The notes: a model not told the origin generated them from the sequence alone. A stretch of DNA of 64,000 nucleotides from Malaciobacter mytili LMG 24559 (GCF_003346775.1 NZ_CP031219.1:1364001-1428000); one strand, 5' to 3'. Positions 1 to 10,252 are shown, counted from the stretch's first letter. Translations and numbers: made by a program.

Positions 1-1653
1 ATCAATTCTTCCATCGTGAACTCTTGGGAAGATTCTAAATAAATCTGCATTAAAAACCATATATGCAACATTTAATTTTTCATCTAAGCTTAAAATATCT
101 TTTTCAAATGTTCCTCTTTCAGTCGGTTTTGTAAGAGAGGCTTTTTGTGCTTCTTCTTGTAAAATATATTTACCTTCTTTTGTAAAAACCTCTGTAAAAG
201 AGATATATTTTCTTGATTCTTCAACACCTAATAGTTTTTTTAATTTTGGAGTTTTAATTTTTATCATCTTTACATGTCTCCAAATCTCAGGTCTAGTAAT
301 CATTCCTAGAATAATTTGATTTGGTTGCATTCCAAACATACTATTAGCAGAAGATAATTTATGTAAAATCTCTCTATTTAAAGTATCAATAGGCTTCATT
401 CTTCCACCATTACTTTGCGTAATTAAGTGTGAAAATTTTTGGGCTGTTAGTTTTGAATCCTCTTTAAAAGCATTCATATAGTTTAAAACCATATCTGTTG
501 GATTTTTTACCACATTAACTTGCTCTTGCGCTTTTAAATCAGTTGTAGTTGCAAATGCCATAAAACAGGCAACAGCAAAAGAAGCTATACTTTTATTACT
601 AACAAATTTAGATAATTTCCAAAATCTACTTTTTTTATCAAATAAATTCCAAATAAGACCTAAAGTTAATAAAAAATATCCAAGATAAGTTGGCCATTTC
701 CCTGGGTCATTGTTTACTGACAAAATAGTTCCTTTTTCATCTGGGAAATATGAACTTTGGAAAAATAAAAAGTTTCCTTCAAATAAAGTTCTATTCATAA
801 AAATTCTATAATCATAGCTTTTCCCATCTTTTTTTATAATAGTTACTTCTGAAGCATAAGAAGAAGGTGCCATACTTCCTGGGTATCTTTCAAGTTGAAA
901 ATCTCTTAATTTAATACTAAAAGGTAGCTCTAAAATTTTAGAACCATACTCAAGTGTTACTATTGTATCTCCAAAATCTTCTACTTTAACAACCCCTTGC
1001 TGACCTCTTTTCCCTGGAAGTTTTATAGTTTTTGTTTCTCCATTTACAGTAACATCAACTATTAATATTCCCATAGATGAACTATCTTTTTTTACATATT
1101 TATAATCATTATATTTAATATTTAATACTTTATTATTGTATTTAATATTATGGTCAAAATTATTAGCTAGTGTAACTAAACCTGCAAAAAACTTTTCAGA
1201 AAAATGCTCAATTTCTTGCCCATAAATAGTATTTGCAAACTCTTTTTGAAACTCTTTATAATAAGTTGCATCTTGTTGCTGAATTTTTACTTGTAAATAA
1301 GGCTCTAGTGAGATCATTCTATTTTCAGTTTGACCTTCTGGTATTTGAATAATTCCTTCATATCCAATATATCTAGTCATAGCTGCGCCAATTAGAATAA
1401 CTACAAATGAAGAGTGAAAGATAAACCTTGCAGGATGTTTCCACATTTTATATTTATATATAATACCACCTAAGTTAATAGTTGTTAAAACTAAAATTGC
1501 TTCATACCAAAGGTTATTATATACTAAAACTCTTGCTGTTGAAGTTCCATAATCATTCTCTATGAAAGTTGCAATTCCTGCACCAATTGCTAAAATTGCA
1601 AGAAGTACTAATGTAGTCTTAAAGGAGAATAAGACATCTATAACTTTTTTCAA
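1..1653 (-). CDS. ccsBA: CcsBA-type cytochrome c biogenesis protein (ResB-like N-terminal part, truncated by window edge)
   Basis: This is an open frame of 551 codons running off the left edge, so only the N-terminal part is present. It has membrane segments near residues 6-28, 43-62 and 70-88, a large extracytoplasmic ResB-like region (about 90-320) and further membrane segments near 325-370. CcsBA fusions export haem and attach it to apocytochrome c in the System II pathway of Campylobacterota. The haem-binding WWD domain of the CcsA half would lie beyond the edge. I chose the TTG start at 1653 because AAGGA sits six bases upstream; the ATG at 1660 is in another frame. The gene is divergent from cmoB across about 165 AT-rich bases that must hold both promoters. 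Family assignment is from remembered similarity and is fairly sure. Confidence 0.85.
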   Translation of the reverse strand, partial: MKKVIDVLFSFKTTLVLLAILAIGAGIATFIENDYGTSTARVLVYNNLWYEAILVLTTINLGGIIYKYKMWKHPARFIFHSSFVVILIGAAMTRYIGYEGIIQIPEGQTENRMISLEPYLQVKIQQQDATYYKEFQKEFANTIYGQEIEHFSEKFFAGLVTLANNFDHNIKYNNKVLNIKYNDYKYVKKDSSSMGILIVDVTVNGETKTIKLPGKRGQQGVVKVEDFGDTIVTLEYGSKILELPFSIKLRDFQLERYPGSMAPSSYASEVTIIKKDGKSYDYRIFMNRTLFEGNFLFFQSSYFPDEKGTILSVNNDPGKWPTYLGYFLLTLGLIWNLFDKKSRFWKLSKFVSNKSIASFAVACFMAFATTTDLKAQEQVNVVKNPTDMVLNYMNAFKEDSKLTAQKFSHLITQSNGGRMKPIDTLNREILHKLSSANSMFGMQPNQIILGMITRPEIWRHVKMIKIKTPKLKKLLGVEESRKYISFTEVFTKEGKYILQEEAQKASLTKPTERGTFEKDILSLDEKLNVAYMVFNADLFRIFPRVHDGRID

Positions 1654-1819
1654 AGTTCATCCTTTTTAGTCATAATATAATATTTATTATACTTTTTTTA
1701 GTGTGAATTTTATGTGTAGTTATTTGATAAAACTCATAAGGCCAAATTATATCAAACAACTATTTTATCTTTAGTTATTTCAAAGAATTTTTTAACAAAA
1801 TTCACAATATAATTGCGCT

Positions 1820-2734
1820 ATGAATATAGAAGAATTAAAACAAGAAAAATATAAATGTTTAGAATGGAAAAATGTTAAACCTTGGTATGAGCAATTAAAA
1901 CTTGCTTTTGAAATAAAAAAAGATAATCTTGAAATCTCTTATGAAGATTGGTTTAGTGTGGGAAAAAAAGAGGATTTAACACAAGAAGAACATAAGCTGA
2001 TTTTACAAACAGCTAAAAAGTTAATTCCTTGGAGAAAAGGTCCTTTTAATTTATTTGGATTAAAAATAGATAGTGAATGGCAAAGTAATATAAAATATAA
2101 TCTAATTAGACCATATTTTAATTTAAAAGATAAAGTTGTTGCTGATATTGGGTGCAATAATGGTTATTATATGTTTAGAATGTTAGAAGATAAACCTAAA
2201 AGATTAATAGGTTTTGACCCAAGTCCTTTAACTATGCTTCAATTTGATTTTATTAATCATTTTGTTAAATCAGATATTATTTATGAAAAACTTGGAGTTG
2301 AACATTTAGAAGCCTACAATCATAAATTTGATTTTATTTTTATGTTAGGGGTTTTATATCATAGACCAGACCCTGTTGGATGTTTAAAATCTCTTGCAAA
2401 AGGTTTAAATGAAAATGGAGAGATTTTAATAGATACTTTTATGATAGATGGAGAACAAGAGGTTGCTTTAACTCCAAATAGTAGATATTCTAAAATACCA
2501 AATATCTATTTTATTCCTACTGTTCCTGCTTTGAAAAATTGGCTAAATAGAGCAGGGTTTGAAGAGATTGAAGTTTTAGCTATTACTACAACAACAAATG
2601 AAGAACAAAGAAAAACATCTTGGTCTTTTGATCAAAGCTTAGAAGATTTTTTAGATAAAGATGACCCAACTAAAACAGTTGAAGGTTATCCCGCACCTAA
2701 AAGGGTATATGTAAAAGCAAGAAAGAAGAACTAA
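1820..2734 (+). CDS. cmoB: tRNA U34 carboxymethyltransferase CmoB
   Basis: CmoB transfers a carboxymethyl group from carboxy-S-adenosylmethionine to 5-hydroxyuridine at the tRNA wobble position, giving cmo5U. The 304-residue product has the family length. It shows the N-terminal WxNVKPWYEQ and RKGPFNLFG stretches and a Rossmann SAM-binding core with VADIGCNNGYYMFRM (around 110-125), then GFDPSPL and the MLGVLYHRPDP segment. CmoA, which makes the cofactor, is not in this window. The stop overlaps the stop region of the convergent GGDEF gene by four bases. The call is confident from these motifs. Confidence 0.93.
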   Translation: MNIEELKQEKYKCLEWKNVKPWYEQLKLAFEIKKDNLEISYEDWFSVGKKEDLTQEEHKLILQTAKKLIPWRKGPFNLFGLKIDSEWQSNIKYNLIRPYFNLKDKVVADIGCNNGYYMFRMLEDKPKRLIGFDPSPLTMLQFDFINHFVKSDIIYEKLGVEHLEAYNHKFDFIFMLGVLYHRPDPVGCLKSLAKGLNENGEILIDTFMIDGEQEVALTPNSRYSKIPNIYFIPTVPALKNWLNRAGFEEIEVLAITTTTNEEQRKTSWSFDQSLEDFLDKDDPTKTVEGYPAPKRVYVKARKKN

Positions 2735-3705
2735 AAAAGATCAATAGTATCTTCTTCTTGTAAATCTTTAAAATAAAATAATTGACTTCTTCCTCTATTT
2801 TTTGCTTCATATAAAGCAATATCTGCATTTTTAATCGTAAGGTCAATAGATTTTTCATCACTATATGTATAAACATCATATCCAATACAAATAGTCTTTT
2901 TTAAAATTTGTTCAGGTTTTGTTACAACTTTTACACCAACTTGTGCAAAATCATCAATAATTCTTTTACAAATATTAATAATTTCACTTTCATTAGAAGT
3001 GCTTAAAACTGAGATTAAGAACTCATCTCCTGTTAATCTTGCAACTAAATCAAATTCAGAAATATTAGCATGGATAACTTTTGCAAGTTCTATTAAAACT
3101 CTATCTCCTATATCATAATCAAACTCATCAATTACAGCTTTAAAATGGTCTATTCCTACCATTAGAAAAAATATTTGTTTATACTCTTTCCCTGAAAGAA
3201 CTATTTGTTTATTTAAAGTTTGAATTAAATAATGTCTATTATATACATTTGTAACAGAATCTAAAGATTGAGACTCTATATAATTTTTCTTAATTATTCC
3301 ATTTTGAATAATAGGAGAAATTTGAAAAAATGCTGATTCAATAATTGTATATTTATTATTGATTTCATCAAAGTGTTCTTTTGTACTTGCACAAAAAGAT
3401 ACTAAAGCATTTAGATTTGTATGTGTATTTATTACAAAGAAAAATGACAGATTATCATCTAAATAAAAAGAATTTCCTTTTACTAAAATATCCTCTTTTA
3501 TATTTTTTTCCAAATCAAATAAAGATATATTAACATTATCTATTTTGTAAGTATTATGAAGCCAATTATAAATATCTCCTGCCATTTGTTTAATATCAGA
3601 AGCATATTGTAGTTGGTCATATAGTGTAAAAATATCTTCTAATGCTTTATAATCTTCTTCATTTGTTGCAGACGATCTTATTAAATTTAATATATTTTTT
3701 CTCAA
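2731..3705 (-). CDS. GGDEF-domain protein (TGDEF variant, no inhibitory site)
   Basis: The C-terminal half (about 165-315) is a GGDEF domain, the fold that makes cyclic di-GMP from two GTP. The signature reads TGDEF rather than GGDEF, and the usual RxxD allosteric site five residues upstream is SEFD, so feedback inhibition is probably lost. The N-terminal 160 residues form no domain I can name; there is no signal peptide or membrane segment, so it should be cytoplasmic. The start is TTG at 3705, five bases after AGGAG. That ribosome site overlaps the stop of the upstream paralogue (3714-4676), so the two are co-transcribed and probably translationally coupled. Both end in the same TIDLF tail, showing tandem duplication. 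First-glycine variants can be active, so activity is uncertain. Confidence 0.8.
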   Translation of the reverse strand: MRKNILNLIRSSATNEEDYKALEDIFTLYDQLQYASDIKQMAGDIYNWLHNTYKIDNVNISLFDLEKNIKEDILVKGNSFYLDDNLSFFFVINTHTNLNALVSFCASTKEHFDEINNKYTIIESAFFQISPIIQNGIIKKNYIESQSLDSVTNVYNRHYLIQTLNKQIVLSGKEYKQIFFLMVGIDHFKAVIDEFDYDIGDRVLIELAKVIHANISEFDLVARLTGDEFLISVLSTSNESEIINICKRIIDDFAQVGVKVVTKPEQILKKTICIGYDVYTYSDEKSIDLTIKNADIALYEAKNRGRSQLFYFKDLQEEDTIDLF

Positions 3706-3713
3706 AACAACTC

Positions 3714-4676
3714 CTAAAATAGGTCTATTGTATGCATTTGTGTATCATTGAACACAAAATATTTACTTCTACCTTGATTTCTTGCCTCATATAATGCATT
3801 ATCTGAAGTTCTTAAAATTTCATCAATGTTTTCTGCATTATCTGGAAATAGTGAAATACCAATACAAATTGTTTTCATTAAAGTTTGATTTGTATTTTCA
3901 TTAACTAAAACTTTTTCTTCCCCAAATAAAGTAATTAGTTTTTCTGCAATCATTATTGCATTTTCTTCATTCCCTATATTTTGTAAAACTACTAAAAACT
4001 CATCCCCATCCACTCTTACAACAATATCAGAACTTCTTACAGTATGCTTTAATAATTTTGCCAAAGCAATTAATACTTTATCACCGATTTTATAATCAAA
4101 TTCATCAATTACAGCTTTAAATTTATCAATTCCAATTTTTAAAAAAGCTACTTTTTTATTTTCTCTTCTTGATAAAGCTAAAATATTATCTAAATATGTT
4201 TCTAAATATTTTCTATTATACAAACCTGTAATTTGATCTTTTAATGATAACTCTTTTATACAATCCTCTAAATATTTATTATATAAAGTTTGAGAAATTA
4301 TATCAAAAGTTGTAATTAAGCCTTCATAATTTTTTTCTAATTTACTTAAATGCTGTGTATTATTACAAAATATAATATAATTAATTTTTACATTTTGACT
4401 TAGTTCTACAAAATATTGTAATTTTAAGCTTTCTTCAAATATTCCATTTTCTGTTTCATATATACAGTCATTATAATTGTTTGTAATATCACAAAATTCA
4501 ATTTTTATATTTTCAACTTCATATGTATTATGTAAAGATATTGCTAAATATTTTAAAGACTCTTTAAATACTTTTATAATTTTTTTATCTTCATTTATTG
4601 AAAAATCTCCATGGGAAGAATCTTTTTGTTTATCTTCTATTATTTGTTTAAAAGAGTTGATCATTATATTACTCAT
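3714..4676 (-). CDS. GGDEF-domain protein (DGDEF variant with RxxD site)
   Basis: This is the 320-residue tandem paralogue of the downstream gene. The C-terminal GGDEF-like domain starts with DQITGLYNRKYLE (about 165) and carries a DGDEF signature. RSSD lies five residues before it, matching the RxxD product-inhibition site of diguanylate cyclases. The N-terminal half is unassigned and soluble, and it probably acts as the sensing module. The ATG at 4676 is preceded by GAGG at a suitable distance. The paralogues have diverged in different key residues (I-site kept here, lost in the partner), which suggests different regulation. Cyclase activity is inferred, not proven, because the first glycine is replaced. 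Confidence 0.8.
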   Translation of the reverse strand: MSNIMINSFKQIIEDKQKDSSHGDFSINEDKKIIKVFKESLKYLAISLHNTYEVENIKIEFCDITNNYNDCIYETENGIFEESLKLQYFVELSQNVKINYIIFCNNTQHLSKLEKNYEGLITTFDIISQTLYNKYLEDCIKELSLKDQITGLYNRKYLETYLDNILALSRRENKKVAFLKIGIDKFKAVIDEFDYKIGDKVLIALAKLLKHTVRSSDIVVRVDGDEFLVVLQNIGNEENAIMIAEKLITLFGEEKVLVNENTNQTLMKTICIGISLFPDNAENIDEILRTSDNALYEARNQGRSKYFVFNDTQMHTIDLF

Positions 4677-4688
4677 TTATAACCTCTA

Positions 4689-5282
4689 TTATAGATAATT
4701 TAACCAGTTTTTTAAAGAGTCTTTCTCTTGAAATAAAGAGGTATTAGACCCATGACCTGGATAGATTCTTATATTTTTTTCCCATTTTAAAATTTTATTA
4801 ATGCTTTTTTTCATATCACTTGGATTTGAAAATGGAAAATCGCATCTACCAATTGAATTTTGGAAAATAAAATCTCCTGAAAAAAGAGCATCTTCTATTT
4901 GTATTGCTGAACAGCCAGGAGTATGTCCTGGGAAATGATGAAATTTTACTTTTATTCCATCAAAATCAAACTCTTGGTCTGGTTCAACTAAAATATCTGC
5001 ATAAGAAGGAGTCATACCAAAACTGTATGGGTCTTTCTCTAACATAAAGTTATCGTCTTTTGGACAATAAATTTTTAAATCTAATTCTTTACTTAATTGA
5101 GCATTTGACCAAACATGATCAAAATGTCCATGAGTATTTAAAATAGCAAGAGGATTGCTTACATTTTGTTTTACCCATAACGTTGCGCCAACACCAGGAT
5201 CTATTATCAATTCCTTATTATTTATTTTAACAATATAACAATTAGTCTGATAATCTCCCATTGGTTGTTTAAGTATTTCCAT
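4689..5282 (-). CDS. Metallo-beta-lactamase-fold hydrolase, glyoxalase II-like
   Basis: The 197-residue protein has the metallo-beta-lactamase metal motif THGHFDH (about 50-56). Downstream metal ligands are visible in FPGHTPGCS, FSGDFIF and a C-terminal PGHGSNT. This spacing is that of the short YcbL/GloB-like hydrolases, which cleave thioesters such as S-lactoylglutathione, but the substrate cannot be fixed from sequence. There is no signal peptide, so it is cytoplasmic. It lies just upstream of and in line with the two GGDEF genes, so it may share their transcript. A glutathione-synthetase-like gene occurs elsewhere in the window (53009), which makes a thiol-dependent role plausible. Confidence 0.82.
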   Translation of the reverse strand: MEILKQPMGDYQTNCYIVKINNKELIIDPGVGATLWVKQNVSNPLAILNTHGHFDHVWSNAQLSKELDLKIYCPKDDNFMLEKDPYSFGMTPSYADILVEPDQEFDFDGIKVKFHHFPGHTPGCSAIQIEDALFSGDFIFQNSIGRCDFPFSNPSDMKKSINKILKWEKNIRIYPGHGSNTSLFQEKDSLKNWLNYL

Positions 5283-5358
5283 TATTTTAAACCTTACTTA
5301 GATAAAATTCATAAAATTTTCATTATATATAAATATTATAACAATTTAGAGGTAAAAT

Positions 5359-6177
5359 GTGGATTATTTTCAGCAGTTAGAAGAGATTTTATTGGCAAAA
5401 GAGCCTAAAAAAAAGTTTGAATTGTTTAAAAAGTTTTATAAAGTGTTCAAAGTGTCACAAATTGACTTTACTAACAACTATAAAGTTTGTGATTTAATTA
5501 AGCCTTCTTATGATGGCTTATTAAATGTTATCTTACCTAAAGATGTAAAGACTAGGAAATATTTTGATACAAAAGAGGGAAAAATATCTCTTTTACATAC
5601 AATTGCACATATTGAATATAGTGCAATTGATTTGGCTTTAGATGCTGCTTTAAGATTTAAAGGTTTGCCAAGACAATATTATGAAGATTGGTTAGAAGTA
5701 GCTGAAGATGAGATTAGACACTTTTTGATGATTGAAGAACTTTTGACTCAATTAGGTGCAAAATATGGGGATTTAGAAGTACATACAAATCTTTTTGAAG
5801 CTATGAAAAATACACAAACACTTCTAAGTAGAATGGCTGTAGTTCCTCGATATTTAGAAGCAAATGGTTTAGAGCAAAACCCAAAAATTATGGAAAAATT
5901 AAAATCAAATCCAGATAAATTTAATCAAAAAATATTAGCTGCTTTAAATATAATTTTAGAAGAAGAAATCACTCATGTAACTAAAGGTGATAAGTGGTTT
6001 AAATATGAGTGTGAAAGACAAAATTTACAGCCACAAAAAACTTATTTTCAAATTTTAGAAGAGGTTTATCCTGGATGTACAAATAAAAAATATGAACTAA
6101 ATTTTGAAGCTAGAAAGCAAGCGGGATTTTCTTGTGATGAGTTAAAGTTTTTATCAAAAAAAAGTGATTGTATATAA
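5359..6177 (+). CDS. DUF455 family ferritin-like protein
   Basis: The 272-residue product resembles the DUF455 family, a ferritin-like four-helix group of unknown function. Likely metal ligands are seen in HTIAHIEYSAIDLA (about 80-95), the AEDEIRHF segment (about 115-125) and EEEITHV (about 200-206), the E/ExxH pattern of a di-iron carboxylate centre. The start is GTG at 5359, because the ATG two bases earlier runs into a stop after a few codons. The gene is convergent with trpB and shares a hairpin containing both stop codons. Metal binding is inferred from the motifs; no function is assigned. Confidence 0.8.
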   Translation: MDYFQQLEEILLAKEPKKKFELFKKFYKVFKVSQIDFTNNYKVCDLIKPSYDGLLNVILPKDVKTRKYFDTKEGKISLLHTIAHIEYSAIDLALDAALRFKGLPRQYYEDWLEVAEDEIRHFLMIEELLTQLGAKYGDLEVHTNLFEAMKNTQTLLSRMAVVPRYLEANGLEQNPKIMEKLKSNPDKFNQKILAALNIILEEEITHVTKGDKWFKYECERQNLQPQKTYFQILEEVYPGCTNKKYELNFEARKQAGFSCDELKFLSKKSDCI

Positions 6178-6206
6178 GTTTTAAAAGAAAAATCTTTTAA
6201 AACTTA
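6175..6206. terminator. Shared bidirectional hairpin between DUF455 gene and trpB
   Basis: A perfect 14-bp stem (arms 6175-6188 and 6193-6206) closes an AAAA loop. Both convergent stop codons, 6175-6177 on plus and 6197-6199 on minus, lie inside the stem. The stem is AT-rich with no long U tract beyond it, so it may act as an mRNA end-stabilising structure as much as a terminator. Confidence 0.65.
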
Positions 6207-7414
6207 CTATTTGGAATAGGGTAGTTTTCAACTACGAAATCAATATCTTTATCACCTCTACCACTTAAACTTACTAAAATAGTTTTATCATTTGGTAAAG
6301 TTTTTGCTAATTTCATAGCAAACCCAACTGCATGTGCAGATTCAAGTGCAGGAATTATACCTTCTAGTTGTGATAATTTATAAAAAGCATCAACTGCTTC
6401 ATTATCATCACAAAGTCCAACTTTTGTTCTACCTTCAGTTTTTAAAAAGGCATGTTCTGGTCCAACTGAAGGATAGTCTATACCACTTCCAATAGAATAT
6501 ACAGGTGCAGGTTCTCCATTTTTATCTTTTAACATAATAGAGTTAAATCCATGCATAACTCCCTCTTCACCATATGTTAAAGAAGCAGAGTGTTCACCTA
6601 TTTTTTGCCCCTTACCTAAAGGTTCAACTCCATAAAGTTCCACTTCTTTATTTTCTATAAATCCAGCAAAAATTCCCATAGCATTACTTCCTCCACCAAC
6701 ACAAGCAACTACATTGTCTGGAAGTTTGTTTTCATGCTCTAAAAATTGTTCTTTTGCTTCAAATCCAATAACACTTTGAAAATCTCTTACCATCATAGGA
6801 AAGGGATGAGGCCCCACAACAGAACCTATACAATAAATAGAGTTTTTTGTATCATTTAAATATGCTTCAAAAGCACTATCAACTGCCTCTTTTAATGTTT
6901 TTAAACCATGAGTTGCAGGAACTACTTTTGCTCCTAAAATTTTCATTCTAATAACATTTGGATGTTCTTTTTTTATATCAACTTCACCCATATGAATTTC
7001 ACATTCTAATCCAAAATATGCTGCCGCTGTTGCAAGTGCAACTCCATGTTGTCCTGCTCCTGTTTCTGCAATTACTTTTTTCTTCCCTAAGTGCTTAGCT
7101 AAGATTACCTCAGCCATACAGTGGTTTAATTTATGAGCACCAGTATGATTTAAATCTTCTCTTTTTAAATAAATTTTAGCACCATTACAATGTTTAGTAA
7201 GATTTTTTGCAAAACTAATAGGTGTTGGTCTTCCTTGATAGTGTTTTCTTACATATTTTAAATCTTCAATAAATTGTTTAGAATTTTTTATTTCTTCATA
7301 TGCTTTTTTTATCTCTTCAAAAGGTTGCACTAGTTGTGGGGGGATAAAAGAACCTCCAAATTTTCCAAAAAAACCTTTTTCATCTGGATAAGATTCTAAG
7401 TATGGTTTGTTCAT
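6197..7414 (-). CDS. trpB: Tryptophan synthase beta chain
   Basis: TrpB condenses indole with serine on pyridoxal phosphate. The 405-residue length is normal. The PLP lysine is in [10 protein letters not shown] (about residue 92), with [11 protein letters not shown] following and the phosphate-binding GGGSNAMG loop near 240. The common HKxNN is HKLNH here. No trpA or other trp gene is adjacent; trpD is 24 kb away (31477), so the pathway genes are scattered. The gene is preceded by a short AT-rich gap and is convergent with the DUF455 gene. Identity is secure; whether it works in a TrpAB complex or alone cannot be told here. Confidence 0.95.
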   Translation of the reverse strand: MNKPYLESYPDEKGFFGKFGGSFIPPQLVQPFEEIKKAYEEIKNSKQFIEDLKYVRKHYQGRPTPISFAKNLTKHCNGAKIYLKREDLNHTGAHKLNHCMAEVILAKHLGKKKVIAETGAGQHGVALATAAAYFGLECEIHMGEVDIKKEHPNVIRMKILGAKVVPATHGLKTLKEAVDSAFEAYLNDTKNSIYCIGSVVGPHPFPMMVRDFQSVIGFEAKEQFLEHENKLPDNVVACVGGGSNAMGIFAGFIENKEVELYGVEPLGKGQKIGEHSASLTYGEEGVMHGFNSIMLKDKNGEPAPVYSIGSGIDYPSVGPEHAFLKTEGRTKVGLCDDNEAVDAFYKLSQLEGIIPALESAHAVGFAMKLAKTLPNDKTILVSLSGRGDKDIDFVVENYPIPNSKF

Positions 7415-7483
7415 CTATTTCTCTCTTATGTTATTTTTAAGGCAAATATTATAAACAAATAGCAGTTAAATAAAGATTATATT

Positions 7484-10126
7484 CTATTTAAATGGTATTT
7501 TTATTAAAACTTTTGTTGAAGTATTATTATAATTAGAAACTTCTAAATATCCTTTTAGATTTTGTGTAAGAATTTTATGAGACATATAAAGTCCAAGTCC
7601 TGTCCCTTGGCTTTGATGTTTAGTGGTAAAATATGGATCAAAGATTTTATCTATTATCTCTTTTGGAATTCCTCCTGCATTATCTATTATCTCAATTATT
7701 ACAAATAATTCTTCTTTATAAGTAGAAATTTTTATTTGTCTTTTAATCTCTGTTTTTTCAAAAGCTTCAATTGAATTTTTTAAGATATTTAAAATTATTT
7801 GTGAAAGTTCTTGTTCACAACTATTTATTTTTAACTTATTATTTAAGCTTGTAGTTATTGTAATTTTATGTAATAAAAATTCATCATTTAAAATACTTAA
7901 GGCTTGTTGTATACAATTACTAATATAAAATTGTTTAATTTCCCTATCACCTTTTAAATAGTTTTGAAAATCATTAATTGTTTTTGATAAAATAAGAGTT
8001 TTATTCATAATTTGTTCTATTGTAATATCTAAAATAGAATCTGTTAGTTGATTAAACTCTTTTTGAACTTTAAGTCCTGTAATTGAAGTGGAAATAAAAC
8101 TTAAAGGTTGTCTCCATTGATGTGCTATATTACTTAACATTTCACTTAAACTTGCTATTTTTAATTGTTGTAATAAAGCTCTTTCTTTCTGTTTTATTTC
8201 TGTTAAGTCAATAATTGAAATAAATAGAGTTTGTTCATTTTCAAAAATCATCTTTTTTGATTTTATCATTATAGGAAAAGATTCATTTTTAGAATTTAAA
8301 GCATTTAACTCTTTTATAGAATTTTGAGCATTTTGAACTACTGCATAAATATTTTGTGTTTTTTCACAAATAAATAGTTCTTCTAATGAAATATTTAAAA
8401 TATCTTCTTTTTTAAATTTAAAAATTTTAAGTATTTGATTATTTACAAAAACTATTTTTTTATCTTGCAAAATAATAATACCTTCAACTGTAAAATTTAA
8501 AAGTGTTTTAAAACTATTTAAACTATTTTCTAATTCTTGTTGAGTATTTTCAAGTTTATTTTTATAGTTTGATAATTGTCTATTTTTATATAAAATTATT
8601 AATAATATAAATACTATTGGCACAAAAATTTTTATTAATAGTTGATAATCAAAAGGTTTTATAAATTCTAAATTAGTCCATCTATTATATATGTCTTCTT
8701 TTTCTTTTAAACTCATACTATTTAAAGTTTTATTTATAATTGATTGAAGAATTTTATAATCATCTCTTATCATAATTTGTAAATTAAAATCTATATTAGC
8801 ATCACCTGATATTTTAATATTATTAAAGCTATATTTTTTAATATTATAAGCAAGTACAGGCATACTATCTATTAAAGCAAAAGCTTTATTTGATGAAAGA
8901 AATTCTAATCCTTCTTTTATATTACTTACAAAAACAAACTCTAAATAAGGGTAATTTTCTTTTAGTAATTTATGTGCAGTATAGTTTTCTCCAACTGCAA
9001 TTTTTTTCCCTTTTAATTGTGTAATTGAAGGAATATAGTTTTGATCTTTTAAAGTTGCTATTCCTATTGGCACTTTATAATATGTATCTGAAAAAATAGA
9101 GTATTCACCTCTATCTTTGGTTTTTCCTGTAGTTACTATTACATCTTTTGTTTTATTTTTAATCTCTTCTAAAGATTTATAAAATTTATTTTGCATATGG
9201 TATTGAACTTTTATACCTGTTTTATTAATAATATATTCCCAAAAATCAAAACCTAAGCCATAGGCTTTATTATTCTCTTTAAAGCTAATTGGAGCCCAAT
9301 TATCTGTAAAAGCTACTTTGATTATCTTATTTTTTATAAACTCTTGTTCTTCTTTTGTCAAAATTAGTTTATTTGATAAGTTTATCCATTTTTTCTCTAA
9401 GGCAACTAATTCTTCATCTGTAATTTTTTGCATACCTCTATTTAGGATTTGTTGAAGTTTTATATTATTTTTTTGTACACCAAAATATGAATTATGATTA
9501 TAATTTTTTAAATTGATATTTGTAAGTATTTTTAAGCTATTTAAATAGTTACTATTTACATAATATTTAGAAACAAGTTCATTTTGAATTGTGGCATCAA
9601 TTTTTCTATTTTTTATATCTTCAAAAATATTTTTTAAATCACTATACTCTTTGATTTTTATATTAGGATACTCTTTTTTTATAAGAGTTGTAGTCATCCA
9701 ATCTTTTAATTGTCCAATTGTATGTCCCTTTAAATCATCTAAATTTATTAGTTCATAACTATCTTGATGAGTAACTAAAGAGAGCTTTTGTTTATTTAAA
9801 ACATTTGTAAAAAGAATAAACTCTTCTCTTTTTTTTGAGTAACCTATAGCTGATAAAACATCAAGTCTTTTCTCTTTAAATCTTTTAAGATTATTATCCC
9901 AAGTATCATTTATAAAAATAGGTTCAAAGTTTTCTTTTTCTCCTAAGAGTTTTATATAATCAATTATATATCCTTTGGGTAGATTATCTTTATAAAAGCT
10001 ATATGGAATCCAATCAAGTTCAGCAGAGAAAAATATCTTTTCTTTTTTTGATATTAAATTATTAGCAAATAGTTCATTTGAAATAAGTGTAAAAAAAATA
10101 AGAGGTATATATATAACATATTTCAT
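7484..10126 (-). CDS. Sensor histidine kinase with two periplasmic solute-binding domains and a PAS domain
   Basis: The 880-residue protein starts with a signal-like hydrophobic segment (about 1-22). Two consecutive bacterial solute-binding family 3 domains follow (about 30-250 and 265-490), the second opening with VAFTDNWAPISF. Next come a membrane helix near 500-518, a PAS domain (about 540-645) and a kinase core with H-box HQWRQPL near 670. The ATP lid shows NAGGIP, DPYFTTKH and GTGLGLYMS. Tandem SBP domains resemble EvgS/BvgS-type sensors and suggest direct sensing of a small periplasmic ligand. There is no receiver domain and no adjacent response regulator gene, so its partner is unknown. 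It is divergent from phnF; a link to phosphonates is only positional. Confidence 0.9.
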   Translation of the reverse strand: MKYVIYIPLIFFTLISNELFANNLISKKEKIFFSAELDWIPYSFYKDNLPKGYIIDYIKLLGEKENFEPIFINDTWDNNLKRFKEKRLDVLSAIGYSKKREEFILFTNVLNKQKLSLVTHQDSYELINLDDLKGHTIGQLKDWMTTTLIKKEYPNIKIKEYSDLKNIFEDIKNRKIDATIQNELVSKYYVNSNYLNSLKILTNINLKNYNHNSYFGVQKNNIKLQQILNRGMQKITDEELVALEKKWINLSNKLILTKEEQEFIKNKIIKVAFTDNWAPISFKENNKAYGLGFDFWEYIINKTGIKVQYHMQNKFYKSLEEIKNKTKDVIVTTGKTKDRGEYSIFSDTYYKVPIGIATLKDQNYIPSITQLKGKKIAVGENYTAHKLLKENYPYLEFVFVSNIKEGLEFLSSNKAFALIDSMPVLAYNIKKYSFNNIKISGDANIDFNLQIMIRDDYKILQSIINKTLNSMSLKEKEDIYNRWTNLEFIKPFDYQLLIKIFVPIVFILLIILYKNRQLSNYKNKLENTQQELENSLNSFKTLLNFTVEGIIILQDKKIVFVNNQILKIFKFKKEDILNISLEELFICEKTQNIYAVVQNAQNSIKELNALNSKNESFPIMIKSKKMIFENEQTLFISIIDLTEIKQKERALLQQLKIASLSEMLSNIAHQWRQPLSFISTSITGLKVQKEFNQLTDSILDITIEQIMNKTLILSKTINDFQNYLKGDREIKQFYISNCIQQALSILNDEFLLHKITITTSLNNKLKINSCEQELSQIILNILKNSIEAFEKTEIKRQIKISTYKEELFVIIEIIDNAGGIPKEIIDKIFDPYFTTKHQSQGTGLGLYMSHKILTQNLKGYLEVSNYNNTSTKVLIKIPFK

Positions 10127-10192
10127 AATTTTGCTTTTAAATTTATATAGATATTAAAATTATACATAAAATTATTAAAATTGTATAGTTTA

Positions 10193-10206
10193 CTTGTATA
10201 GACAAG
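10193..10206. promoter_or_regulatory. Probable PhnF operator 1
   Basis: CTTGT-ATAG-ACAAG is a perfect 5-bp inverted repeat with a 4-base spacer, of the type bound by PhnF/HutC-class GntR repressors. It lies 76 bases before the phnF start and is repeated exactly 60 bases downstream. Binding is inferred from position and symmetry. Confidence 0.6.
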
Positions 10207-10252
10207 GTGTAATCATAATGTAACTGTGATACTTTAAAATTTCATAATCAAA

